From Massiliimalia massiliensis (GTDB lineage: Bacteria > Bacillota > Clostridia > Oscillospirales > Ruminococcaceae), in contig NZ_FUHT01000003.1 of the NCBI RefSeq assembly GCF_900155615.1, forward strand, positions 558,001-622,000: a DNA stretch of 64,000 bases, written 5' to 3'. Made by a program: the position numbers and the translations under genes. Positions 51,899 to 60,504 of this stretch are shown piece after piece. The number at the start of each line of letters is the position of its first letter. The stretch's first letter is position 1. The notes below the pieces were generated by a model. It made no database searches. It was not told the origin of the DNA and was given only the letters and a program-made list of their open reading frames with translations.

Positions 51899-53323
51899 AT
51901 GAACAAAAAGAAAAAAACATTGTTGATCGGCGCGGTGGTTCTGGTTCTGCTGATCGGGGCGATGTTGGCATTGCTGTTCACCCAGCCGAAGGATGATGCA
52001 GACACCTCATCTGCGCTATCGGCTGAGGAAGAAGATGTATACCTTTATCAGGAAGAAGAAAATTCCCTGAAATCACTTCAGGTTACCAACGAGACCGGAA
52101 CCTATAGCCTGGAGCAGGTTGGAGAACAGAAGTGGGGTATCACGGCGCTGGACGACTACAAAACCGACAGCGAGGCGTATACGGATACCGCCGAGCGTTA
52201 TACTCAGCTTGCCGCTAAGCAGAAGCTGCTCGACAAGGTGACGGATAAGGCGAAATATGGGCTGGATAATCCGAGCGGAACCGGAGTAGCGACCTTTAAT
52301 AACGGGACTACCCATACGGTGACAGTCGGAGATATGACGCCGGACGAGGCAGGCTATTACGCAATGGTTGACGGTGACGAGGCGCTTTATATCATTACTG
52401 TTGCCAATGCGCAGAAGCTGCAGCAGTCACAGCTCGCGTATCTGAACATGACAATTATCGAGGGTTATGATACGGAAGACTCCGAAGCGATTCCGACCAT
52501 CGAAGGGATGACCATCGAACGGAAAGACCTCGATTATAAGGTTGTAATGGAAAAGGCACAGCAAACCGGGGATGATGAAACCCAGATGTATGCTTCAACA
52601 TTGCAGATGGTAAGCCCGGTTGAGTGTGACCTTGACTCCCAGCATGCGGATGAGGAGATTATTCTTCCGCTCTTTGGGCTGACCGCGGAGGAAGCGGTAG
52701 CGCTTGATGCCGAGGCTGTGAAAAGTCAGTATGGGTTTGACGATCCGACGGCGACCATTGTGCTGCAGTATGACGGACGTACTGCAACAATGACCTTTGG
52801 CAGCAAGGCGGACGATGAGTCCTACTATATGATGTTCAACGAAAATAACGTCATCTATCGTGTGAAAACCGAAAGTGTCGCGGCACTGACTGTAGATCCG
52901 AATACGTTGGTATCCAGCCTGGGAATTCTGCCGTATATCGATGATGTAAAGACAGTGACTGTGGAATTCGAGGATAAAACCTATGTCTATGAGCTGACCG
53001 GCGAAGATGATGAGCTGAAAATCACCTTGGATGGAAAGAATATTGATACGGACAACTTCAAACAGTTGTACCAGTTGATTTTGAATCCGAGCCTGGAAGC
53101 GATTTATACCGGTACTGTCACCAGCGATCCGGTGGTATCCGTTACCTATGAATACCGTGCAGGCGGAAGCGATACCATTGAGCTGTATGATGACGGAGGC
53201 CGGCAGATGATCTTTGCACTCAATGGACAGGCAAACCGTTCCGGACGAAGCGCGTATCTGGATAAACTGGAACGGGAGCTCCAGAATTTGATTGACGGAA
53301 AAGACGTTGATACGACCTGGTAA
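51899..53323 (+). CDS. DUF4340 domain-containing protein
   Basis: A 474-residue protein with one N-terminal membrane segment (LLIGAVVLVLLIGAMLALLF, residues 8-27) and repeated beta-rich modules outside: NETGTYSLEQVGEQKWGIT near 60, YGLDNPSGTGVATFNNGTTH near 118 and YGFDDPTATIVLQYDGRTAT near 275 are internal repeats. DUF4340 commonly sits beside GldG-like proteins and may complete the exporter. Start ATG 51899 follows AGGAGGAATAAA inside the previous gene's end. A terminator follows. Confidence 0.9.
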   Translation: MNKKKKTLLIGAVVLVLLIGAMLALLFTQPKDDADTSSALSAEEEDVYLYQEEENSLKSLQVTNETGTYSLEQVGEQKWGITALDDYKTDSEAYTDTAERYTQLAAKQKLLDKVTDKAKYGLDNPSGTGVATFNNGTTHTVTVGDMTPDEAGYYAMVDGDEALYIITVANAQKLQQSQLAYLNMTIIEGYDTEDSEAIPTIEGMTIERKDLDYKVVMEKAQQTGDDETQMYASTLQMVSPVECDLDSQHADEEIILPLFGLTAEEAVALDAEAVKSQYGFDDPTATIVLQYDGRTATMTFGSKADDESYYMMFNENNVIYRVKTESVAALTVDPNTLVSSLGILPYIDDVKTVTVEFEDKTYVYELTGEDDELKITLDGKNIDTDNFKQLYQLILNPSLEAIYTGTVTSDPVVSVTYEYRAGGSDTIELYDDGGRQMIFALNGQANRSGRSAYLDKLERELQNLIDGKDVDTTW

Positions 53324-53327
53324 CTCC

Positions 53328-53365
53328 AAAAAAGCGTTAGAACATTGTTTCTAACGCTTTTTTTA
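53328..53365 (+). terminator. Terminator of the Gld-like operon
   Basis: AAAAAGCGTTAGAA / TTCTAACGCTTTTTTT with a T-rich end. Confidence 0.88.
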
Positions 53366-53382
53366 ACGAAAGGACTTTTTTC

Positions 53383-55530
53383 ATGGATATTATCAAAAAA
53401 TTGCAGGAAGAGTTAAAGCTTCAACACCAGCAGGTTGAAAACACGGTCAAGCTGATTGATGAGGGGAACACCATCCCATTTATTGCGCGTTATCGGAAAG
53501 AACTGACCGGGTCGCTGGACGATCAGGTGCTGCGGGCGCTGTCCGAACGGCTCACCTATCTGCGCGGGCTGGAAAAACGGAAGGAGGAGGTATTGGCACT
53601 CATCGAGGGTCAGGAAAAGCTGACCGATGGTCTGCGCCAGTCCATTGAACAGGCACAGACCATGACGGAGGTAGAGGATTTATACCGTCCGTTCCGTCCA
53701 AAACGCAAAACAAGGGCTTCAGTGGCAAAGGAAAAGGGACTTGCGCCGTTGGCGGAATTGATTTTAAAGCAACGAAAGGAAACCGGCGTTGCGGAAGAAG
53801 CAAAGGCTTTTCTAAATGATGAGGTAGAAACAATAGAAGCTGCGGTTGCGGGTGCTCTGGACATTATTGCAGAAGAGGTGTCGGATGACGCCAGCCTGCG
53901 CGGGAAACTGCGGGCTCAGCTATTGCGGCAGGGCAGGTTGGTGACCAAAGCTTCCGATCCGGAGGCAGAAAGTGTTTACACGATGTACTATGAGTATCAG
54001 GAACCACTGAGTAAAATTGCAGGGCATCGTGTCTTGGCAGCAGACCGAGGGGAACGGGAAGGCTTTCTAAAGGTATCGGTAGAAACAGATGAAGCCGCCG
54101 CGCTGAATACGGTTTGCCGTCAGTTTGTAAAAGGGGAAGGTGAAGCTTCAGAATTGGTGCAAAGCGCTTGTGAGGATAGCTATTCCCGCCTGATTTTCCC
54201 CTCGCTGGAGCGTGAGATCCGCAGCCAGTTAACGGAACAGGCAGATGAACAGGCAATCCATATCTTTGCAGAGAATTTGGAGAAGCTGTTGATGCAGCCG
54301 CCGGTCAAGGACTGCGTGACATTGGGGCTTGACCCCGCATACCGTACCGGATGCAAGATTGCGGTGGTTGACGGAACCGGAAAGGTGCTTGCGACAACGG
54401 TAGTCTATCCCACTCCGCCGCAGAAAAAGGCAGAAGAGGCGAAAAGAACACTTTCCGCTCTCATCAAAAAATACCATGTGACTGTGATCTCCATTGGAAA
54501 TGGAACTGCTTCCAGGGAGAGCGAGAGCTTTGTAGCGGAGCTGATTCGTGAGCTTGAAACGCCGGTGTCCTATATGGTGGTATCGGAGGCGGGAGCGTCC
54601 GTATATTCGGCTTCCAAGCTGGCGGCGGAGGAATTCCCGGAATATGACGTTTCTCTGCGCAGCGCAGTCTCGATTGCCAGAAGGCTTCAGGATCCGCTGG
54701 CAGAGCTTGTCAAAATTGACCCGAAGGCAATTGGAGTAGGACAATATCAGCATGATATGCCGAAGGCGCGGATGGACGAAGCGCTGGGCGGTGTCGTAGA
54801 GCATTGCGTCAATACCGTCGGTGTTGATCTTAATACCGCTTCCCAGCCCCTGCTGGCGCGGGTAGCGGGGATCAACCAGAGTGTAGCAAGGAATATTGTC
54901 GCCTATCGCGAGGAAAACGGCGCATTCCAGAACCGGAAAGAACTGATGAAGGTGCCGAAGCTGGGCGCAAAGGCGTTTACCCAATGCGCGGGCTTTCTCC
55001 GGATACCAGGCGGGCAGAATATCCTTGATTATACTGGTGTTCATCCGGAATCCTATCCGGCTGCGGAACAATTGCTGCAGGCGTGCGGCTATCAGCTTAG
55101 CGATGTGGCAGACAGGCAGATCGGCGAGCTTGCGAAGCGTGCGGAGGGGATTGGATATCCTGAGCTTGCCAAGCGCCTTGATACCGGTATCCCGACATTG
55201 CGGGATATTGTTGCAGAGCTTCAGAAACCGGGGCGCGATCCGAGGGATGAACTTCCGAAGCCTCTGCTGCGTTCTGATGTGCTGGAACTCAAGGATCTAA
55301 AGCCTGGGATGGAGCTTAAGGGCACTGTGAGAAATGTCATAGACTTTGGCGCGTTTGTGGATATCGGCGTACATGAAGACGGGCTGGTGCATATTTCCCA
55401 GCTTTCCAACCGCTTTGTGAAGCATCCGCTGGACGTTGTCAGTGTTGGGGATATCGTGACGGTCTGGGTTTTGGACGTTGACCTGAAACGCAAGCGGATC
55501 GCACTTACCATGAAGCAACCTGGTAAATAA
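53383..55530 (+). CDS. tex: Tex-like RNA-binding transcription accessory protein
   Basis: A 715-residue protein. Order: N-terminal helical domain (IPFIARYRKELTGSLDDQVL), YqgF-like RNase H fold (TLGLDPAYRTGCKIAVVDGTGKV, split, near 310), helix-hairpin-helix repeats (GVDLNTASQPLLARVAGINQ and FQNRKELMKVPKLGAKAFTQ, near 480-540), and an S1 domain at the end (LKGTVRNVIDFGAFVDIGVH, VHISQLSNRF). Tex/Spt6 homologues bind nucleic acid and affect transcription; the exact role is open. Site AAAGGAC precedes ATG 53383. Confidence 0.95.
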   Translation: MDIIKKLQEELKLQHQQVENTVKLIDEGNTIPFIARYRKELTGSLDDQVLRALSERLTYLRGLEKRKEEVLALIEGQEKLTDGLRQSIEQAQTMTEVEDLYRPFRPKRKTRASVAKEKGLAPLAELILKQRKETGVAEEAKAFLNDEVETIEAAVAGALDIIAEEVSDDASLRGKLRAQLLRQGRLVTKASDPEAESVYTMYYEYQEPLSKIAGHRVLAADRGEREGFLKVSVETDEAAALNTVCRQFVKGEGEASELVQSACEDSYSRLIFPSLEREIRSQLTEQADEQAIHIFAENLEKLLMQPPVKDCVTLGLDPAYRTGCKIAVVDGTGKVLATTVVYPTPPQKKAEEAKRTLSALIKKYHVTVISIGNGTASRESESFVAELIRELETPVSYMVVSEAGASVYSASKLAAEEFPEYDVSLRSAVSIARRLQDPLAELVKIDPKAIGVGQYQHDMPKARMDEALGGVVEHCVNTVGVDLNTASQPLLARVAGINQSVARNIVAYREENGAFQNRKELMKVPKLGAKAFTQCAGFLRIPGGQNILDYTGVHPESYPAAEQLLQACGYQLSDVADRQIGELAKRAEGIGYPELAKRLDTGIPTLRDIVAELQKPGRDPRDELPKPLLRSDVLELKDLKPGMELKGTVRNVIDFGAFVDIGVHEDGLVHISQLSNRFVKHPLDVVSVGDIVTVWVLDVDLKRKRIALTMKQPGK

Positions 55531-55535
55531 GTGAA

Positions 55536-55581
55536 CAGCCAGTGCAGTGAAGAAAGTTCTTCACTGCACTGGCTGTTTGTT
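55536..55581 (+). terminator. Terminator after tex
   Basis: CAGCCAGTGCAGTGAAGAA / TTCTTCACTGCACTGGCTG (19-bp arms) followed by TTTGTTG. Confidence 0.85.
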
Positions 55582-55613
55582 GTGGTACAATGGGGATTGC
55601 TAGGGCTGAAACG

Positions 55614-56330
55614 TTATGGCCGTTCAGATCGTTTCAGTTCGTCTAATTCATCTTCAAAACGCTGCTGTAACTGTTCGACTGGCAAGTCTTGATCCTCAAA
55701 ATAAAAATTGACTGCCGTTCTGATATCATCATATGAAATCTCACACATTACAAGACCGAAACAAGGGGTTGTATAATAATTTACTTCACCTGTAGAAAAA
55801 CCGGTATCCTCTGGAAAAATTACCTGCGGTATTTTAACAGAGTTTAAAATTTCATGTACCATGCATGCATACTGTGAAAAATCAGGATGTTCCGCGTTCC
55901 TGTTTGTTGGCTCGATCCACACAGATTCATTTACATAGTCTATATCCAGAACATACCCATATTGTTCAGTAATGTTAGATAATGTATCAAAATAATTTTG
56001 CTGTTTTAAAAGAACTGCCAAATAATCGTTTTCGCACCCGAAATGATAAACATTATCATATAAAAGATTATGAACGGAAAACGCTGTTCCATTTTCGTCG
56101 CAGAAAATTCCCTTATTTGCTTTTTTATCAAATGGTTCGACCACTGAAAAGGTATGCTCGGGATAGGTTGTTTCAAGGCACATCATAATACGTTCATCCG
56201 TATCTTTCCCGCTTAGTGGATTGTCCGGGTCAACAGAATCGTGTATCAGCTTAAAAATTCCGGAACAACTGGTCAGCGAGAAGCACATAACCATGACGGT
56301 GAAAAGCATGTATACTTTTCGCAATTTCAT
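55614..56330 (-). CDS. Lipoprotein of unknown function
   Basis: A 238-residue product. Residues 1-20 (MKLRKVYMLFTVMVMCFSLTSC) form a signal peptide with lipobox LTSC. The mature part has no family I recognise; it includes a Cys in VYHFGCENDYLAVLLKQQ and ends in a charged helix (EQLQQRFEDELDELKRSERP). ATG 56330 follows AAGGAAGTG; the open frame continues upstream but without site. The gene is AT-rich compared with tex and may be an accessory insertion. Confidence 0.75.
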   Translation of the reverse strand: MKLRKVYMLFTVMVMCFSLTSCSGIFKLIHDSVDPDNPLSGKDTDERIMMCLETTYPEHTFSVVEPFDKKANKGIFCDENGTAFSVHNLLYDNVYHFGCENDYLAVLLKQQNYFDTLSNITEQYGYVLDIDYVNESVWIEPTNRNAEHPDFSQYACMVHEILNSVKIPQVIFPEDTGFSTGEVNYYTTPCFGLVMCEISYDDIRTAVNFYFEDQDLPVEQLQQRFEDELDELKRSERP

Positions 56331-56384
56331 CACTTCCTTATAACATAAAGATAAGCCTCCGTACAAAGGCCGATAACTAAAATC

Positions 56385-56413
56385 AGCATAACAAAGAATC
56401 CAATGTTTGTCAA
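56385..56413 (-). promoter_or_regulatory. Promoter of the lipoprotein gene
   Basis: Minus strand TTGACA (56413-56408), 17-base spacer, TATGCT (56390-56385). Confidence 0.7.
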
Positions 56414-56780
56414 TTTTGCGGATGATTCCATGTTCTTTGTCTTTATTGTGACAAATTGTAATTTTTTGATAGGTAGATGTACCAGGAGAAACGGTATCAG
56501 TTATCACGAAAGAATAAAATATACAAATAGTATAAATTTAGATATAATATACAATAATTGAGCTTTGTAATTGTGCGATTGCAAGAAATATTGAAGTAAA
56601 ACAAAATAAAAATAGTGGATATGCTCAAAAATACAAAAAACATCAATTTGGTAAAAGTAGCAAAGAAATCCCCGCGTTTTTTGGGAGGAAGCGGGAAATT
56701 TGGAGATATTAGGGAGGATTTGTTCTGATTTGTGAAAGACAGGTTTCAAATATTAGCAGTTTTATACAAAAGACAGGACT
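56414..56780. other. AT-rich intergenic stretch without recognised gene
   Basis: About 370 bases upstream of two divergent promoters. I see no ribosome-site-supported ORF, tRNA or riboswitch fold. One imperfect GC-rich inverted repeat (TCCCCGC near 56670 with GCGGGAA near 56690) lies before the plus-strand promoter. Confidence 0.5.
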
Positions 56781-56789
56781 CCGGTTTTC

Positions 56790-56818
56790 TTGACAAATGA
56801 GAGAAAGACGACTATAAT
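56790..56818 (+). promoter_or_regulatory. Consensus SigA promoter of the 3D-domain gene
   Basis: Exact TTGACA (56790-56795), 17-base spacer, exact TATAAT (56813-56818); the leader of about 65 bases is too short for a ydaO-type riboswitch. Confidence 0.88.
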
Positions 56819-56887
56819 AATTACAAAAGAGTAACAAATGTAACAAAATTCCGCGCTGTTTCCCTGGAACTGGAAGAGGGCGGAGAA

Positions 56888-58093
56888 ATGAGGGAACAAA
56901 TGGACGTACAGGAAAAGAACCAGGGTACGCAGCCGGCTGTCGCTCCTCAGGAAGAAACACAGCAGCATAAAAAGGAAATAGGCGTTGCCGTCTCAGCTTT
57001 AGCAGACCGCTTTAGTCAGGTCGGTTCTGCTGTCGTTTCTAATACACAGGCTTTTGCACAGAGCTTTCGGGGAAAAAGAGTTTCCCGTTCCATGTTAAAA
57101 GTATTGCTGATCGGTACTATCGCGTCAGTTTCTCTGGCGGTATGTACCGGGCTGACCGTTGCAGACAACCGGATTGCTGTGTATGAGGGGGAGGACGTTT
57201 ATTACCGGTATACGCCCTATTCTGAATTAGATGAGATTCTGGAGGAGCAGAAGATTACACTAGGAAAAGACGATATCTGTGTTTTTTCCGGATTTAACAG
57301 TAAAAATGAAGCGAGCATCATGATTAAACGGGCTTTTAATGTCACAGTGACTGCGGATGGGAAAACCGAGACAGTTGTGATGGCAGAAGGTACTGTCAAG
57401 GATGCGTTGAAAAAGGCAAATATCACCTACAGTGAGGACGACCTGATCAATGTTGCGCTATCAGAACAGGCAATTCCGGATATGGGAATCGTTGTAAATC
57501 GCGTGACCTTTGAAACCTTCACAGAGACAGAGGAAATCCCATTTGAAACAAAGCGTCCGGATGGAGATTGCCCGAGCAACCAGCGCGAGGTTGTGATGCA
57601 GAGCGGGAAAAACGGCGAAAAGGAATTGACACGCCAGACCCGTTTCGTGGATGGTGTGGAAAAAGAAACTACGACCATCAAAGAGACAGTACTCACAGAA
57701 CCGGTTGACGAGGTAATTGAATACCGTGCTAAGGTTTCCTGGGGCGGAAGCGTGCTGAAATATGACAGCAGCGACCTCCAGCTTGACGAAAACGGAATTC
57801 CGCTTAACTATAAATACAAAGTGACTGGGAAAGCAACTGCTTACAGTGCGCTGGGAAGGCCGACAAAGCTGGTTCCGGGCTGTGTGGCAATGGATCTGAG
57901 CCGCTTCCCGAAGGGGACAAAGCTCTATATCCGCACGCCGAGCGGAAGCTATGTGTACGGATATTCCAAGGTTGCAGATACCGGCGCGTTTGTCCATAAT
58001 GGCAGCGGAGTATTGGTTGACCTGTTCTTTAACACCTATGCGGAAAGCGTCCGCTTTGGTGCGAAAACTGTTGATGTTTACGTACTCGAGTAG
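56888..58093 (+). CDS. G5/3D-domain cell-wall protein (YabE/RpfB-like)
   Basis: A 401-residue protein. A charged cytoplasmic N-terminus (about 70 residues) precedes one membrane segment (VLLIGTIASVSLAVCTGLTV, near 76-95). Then come DUF348-like ubiquitin folds (FNVTVTADGKTETVVMAEGTVKDALKKANI, split, near 140), a G5-like region (EETTTIKETVLTEPVDEVIEY, split) and a C-terminal 3D domain with GCVAMDLSRFPKGTKLYI, VADTGAF and VDLFF (the three Asp residues). 3D domains occur in lytic transglycosylases and resuscitation factors, so it probably cuts peptidoglycan. ATG 56888 follows GAGGGCGGAGAA. Confidence 0.9.
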   Translation: MREQMDVQEKNQGTQPAVAPQEETQQHKKEIGVAVSALADRFSQVGSAVVSNTQAFAQSFRGKRVSRSMLKVLLIGTIASVSLAVCTGLTVADNRIAVYEGEDVYYRYTPYSELDEILEEQKITLGKDDICVFSGFNSKNEASIMIKRAFNVTVTADGKTETVVMAEGTVKDALKKANITYSEDDLINVALSEQAIPDMGIVVNRVTFETFTETEEIPFETKRPDGDCPSNQREVVMQSGKNGEKELTRQTRFVDGVEKETTTIKETVLTEPVDEVIEYRAKVSWGGSVLKYDSSDLQLDENGIPLNYKYKVTGKATAYSALGRPTKLVPGCVAMDLSRFPKGTKLYIRTPSGSYVYGYSKVADTGAFVHNGSGVLVDLFFNTYAESVRFGAKTVDVYVLE

Positions 58094-58113
58094 TACTGAC
58101 TCCTTGACCAAAC

Positions 58114-58145
58114 AAAAGCTCCTCCCGATATCGGGAGGAGCTTTT
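58114..58145. terminator. Bidirectional terminator between convergent genes
   Basis: AAAAGCTCCTCCCGATATCGGGAGGAGCTTTT (shown as a whole palindrome of 14-bp arms at 58114-58145; key core CCTCCCGATATCGGGAGG) with T runs on both sides. Confidence 0.9.
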
Positions 58146-58147
58146 GT

Positions 58148-59503
58148 TTATTTTTCTTCAATATGTTCCGAGAGGGAGAATTGCCTCCACTTTCCGGATT
58201 TTAAGTAGATAAGCGCACAGATGATAGAAAAGAGGCTTGCCAGAGGAGCCGCAAAACCAACGGCAAATAAGTCTCCGCCGAGGCGGCTCACAAAATAGGA
58301 GATGGGGATGCGGAACAGGAGAGTAGCTGCAATCCCATTTGCCATTGTAAAAGCGGTTTTGCCGCATCCGTTTAAAAAACCATTCATTGTAAAGACAAAG
58401 GAGACCAGCAGAAAATCGATACTGAAGCTGCGCAGATAGAAAACGCCTGCTGCTGTGACATCCGGCTCAGCATGAAAGATGCCAAAGATGCTTTCGGGTG
58501 AAATCTGTGCCCAGAGAAAGAACAGAACTGCCGGGATCAGGGCGGAAAGAATAGAGAGTTCCAGTCCCTTTTTAGCGCGGTGCGGTTTTCCGGCTCCCAT
58601 ATTCTGGGCGGCAAAGGTTGCGATTGCCCCACTGAAGGAGGAGGCCGGAAGCATGGCGAAGCCATCAAATTTGTTCGCAATTCCTACAGCAGCGGAAGCG
58701 ATTAGCCCCATGCTGTTGATAATGGCGGCGATAATCAGGAATGATACGCTGACAACAGTGTCCTGCAAAGAGATAGGAAATCCAATTTTGAAGATCAGCC
58801 CTATTTTTTCCCTGCTGATCCGAAGCGACTTAAGGGTAAACTCGGCAAGCTGAGTTCGCTTCACCAGATAGAAAAGCGCCATAATAGCGCTTACACCCTG
58901 TGACAGCATAGTGGCAAGGGCAGCTCCGGCCGGCCCCATCCGCAAACCGCCGACAACGATAAAATCCAATATAATATTGGTGATGCATCCTACGGCAACA
59001 AAGAGCAGCGGATGCTTGGAATCGCCGATTCCGCGCAGCACAGAGCTGACCGCATTGTACATCACCAAAAACGGGATACCAAAGGAGCAGAGCATAACGT
59101 ATTCATTTGCCATCTGCTGGGCTTCCTTTGGCGTCTGCAGCAGGCTCAGAAGCCCGTTTCCCGCAATCAGCATCAATATCGTCAGAGCTAAGGAAAAGAT
59201 GGCAAACAGCACCATCATGGTACTGACCGTTTGACGGATGTCCTCTCTGCGCTGTGCGCCGCTGTACTGTCCAATCAGAACTGTCCCTCCGGTGGTCAGT
59301 CCAATAATAAAGGACTGAATAATAGTCATGAGCTGGGAACCGACGGATACGGCAGAAATACCCGCCGCGTTTGAAAACCACCCTACTACAGCCGTATCAA
59401 CAGCACCATACAGCGCCTGAATGAAGTTAGCCAGTAAAAAGGGAAGGGCAAACCAAAACAGGGAGGAAAGGATTCTGCCCTGCGTCAAATCATTCTGTCT
59501 CAT
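58148..59503 (-). CDS. MATE-family efflux transporter
   Basis: A 451-residue, 12-segment membrane exporter coupled to Na+ or H+. FWFALPFLLANFIQALYGAV near residue 16, DTAVVGWFSNAAGISAVSVGSQL near 38 (split) and the second-half PASSFSGAIATFAAQNMGAGK near 300 are typical of the DinF/NorM-like group. ATG 59503 (MRQNDLTQG) is favoured, with AAGGTTGG upstream. The substrate is unknown. The pfl hairpin lies upstream, so some read-through from pfl is possible. Confidence 0.92.
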   Translation of the reverse strand: MRQNDLTQGRILSSLFWFALPFLLANFIQALYGAVDTAVVGWFSNAAGISAVSVGSQLMTIIQSFIIGLTTGGTVLIGQYSGAQRREDIRQTVSTMMVLFAIFSLALTILMLIAGNGLLSLLQTPKEAQQMANEYVMLCSFGIPFLVMYNAVSSVLRGIGDSKHPLLFVAVGCITNIILDFIVVGGLRMGPAGAALATMLSQGVSAIMALFYLVKRTQLAEFTLKSLRISREKIGLIFKIGFPISLQDTVVSVSFLIIAAIINSMGLIASAAVGIANKFDGFAMLPASSFSGAIATFAAQNMGAGKPHRAKKGLELSILSALIPAVLFFLWAQISPESIFGIFHAEPDVTAAGVFYLRSFSIDFLLVSFVFTMNGFLNGCGKTAFTMANGIAATLLFRIPISYFVSRLGGDLFAVGFAAPLASLFSIICALIYLKSGKWRQFSLSEHIEEK

Positions 59504-59545
59504 GAAATTCCAACCTTCTTTTTTATCATTGCCTTTATGAACCAT

Positions 59546-59593
59546 AAAAGCCGGATAAGAGGTTGGAAGATTCCAATCAGTCTTATCCGGCTT
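59546..59593 (-). terminator. Terminator after pflBA / leader hairpin of the MATE gene
   Basis: Minus strand AAGCCGGATAAGA pairs with TCTTATCCGGCTT (13 bp) and an inner TTGGAA/TTCCAA extends the hairpin; TTTT follows. It lies 76 bases after pflA and before the MATE start. Confidence 0.7.
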
Positions 59594-59668
59594 GGTGAAT
59601 CAAACCGTTTCTTCACACAGCCTTTAATTTACTGTTATTATAGCAAAGCGGAAAAATTCTGTCAACGG

Positions 59669-60403
59669 CTAAACCGCAGGCAGGCCGCGTGATAGAAAAA
59701 TTTGTTTTGCGCGTTCCATTTCCTGGGCAGAAGGCGGCTCTGTCTCTGCAAGCTGATAGCTTTCCCCGAGGTAATCCCATTTATAGCTTCCCATTTGATG
59801 GAACGGAATGAGTTCAATCCGCTCGATGCAGGAATAGTGCTTTAGAAATTCCGCCATTCGTGTAAGCTTTTCGTCATAAAGGGTGTAGCCGGGCAGACAG
59901 ACATGCCGCAGCCAAACCGGTTTTTTTGTCTTTTCGCAGTAGTCGAGGGTTTCCAGCGCATGATGATTATCCTGCCCGGTCAGTTTCCTGCATTCCTCCG
60001 GGTCGTATGCCTTCAGATCGAGCAGGAGCAGATCAGTCAGATCGATCCCCTCTCTGGACAGGGACAGCGCCACAGCGCCGGAGGTGTCTACCGCAGTGTG
60101 GAAGCCGTTCTTCCTGCAAAGGGAGAGCAGCGCCTTGGTAAAATCCATCTGCGCAAACGGTTCGCCGCCCGAAAGGGTGACGCCGCCCCGCTTGAGGAAA
60201 CTGCGGTATCCGAGGATTTCCTCCATCAGATCCCCGGCTGTTCTCTGGGTTCCCTCTCCGAATTTCCAGGAATCCGGATTGTGACAGTACAGGCAGCGCA
60301 GCGGACATCCCTGCAAAAAGACGACAAACCGGATTCCCGGGCCGTCCACCGCGCCAAAGCTGTCGGTGGAATGGATGTAACCTTTTATATCTTCATGTAA
60401 CAT
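59669..60403 (-). CDS. pflA: Pyruvate formate-lyase-activating enzyme
   Basis: Radical SAM protein (244 residues) that puts the glycyl radical on PflB. CPLRCLYCHNPDSW near residue 33 gives the CxxxCxxC cluster motif; GGVTLSGGEPFAQ (near 74) and DLLLLDLKAYDPEE follow. The start is ATG 60403 with AAAGGTGA. It lies about 100 bases after pflB with a hairpin between. Confidence 0.96.
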   Translation of the reverse strand: MLHEDIKGYIHSTDSFGAVDGPGIRFVVFLQGCPLRCLYCHNPDSWKFGEGTQRTAGDLMEEILGYRSFLKRGGVTLSGGEPFAQMDFTKALLSLCRKNGFHTAVDTSGAVALSLSREGIDLTDLLLLDLKAYDPEECRKLTGQDNHHALETLDYCEKTKKPVWLRHVCLPGYTLYDEKLTRMAEFLKHYSCIERIELIPFHQMGSYKWDYLGESYQLAETEPPSAQEMERAKQIFLSRGLPAV

Positions 60404-60465
60404 AGAATCACCTTTCTTTGAACTACAGGCTGCTTCTGCCTTGCAAAAACCGCCGCTGATAACGA

Positions 60466-60492
60466 CCGGGACAAGCGTTTAGCTTGTCCCGG
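60466..60492 (-). repeat. Intercistronic hairpin between pflB and pflA
   Basis: A perfect 11-bp stem (CCGGGACAAGC / GCTTGTCCCGG) with a five-base loop, not followed by T residues on the minus strand. It may protect the pflB 3' end and lower pflA expression. Confidence 0.65.
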
Positions 60493-60504
60493 ACAGGTCA
60501 GATG

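Noticed and set aside
56819-56887. ydaO-type (c-di-AMP) riboswitch before the 3D-domain gene
   Set aside because: Such riboswitches often precede this gene class, but the consensus promoter leaves only about 65 bases of leader and no matching core.
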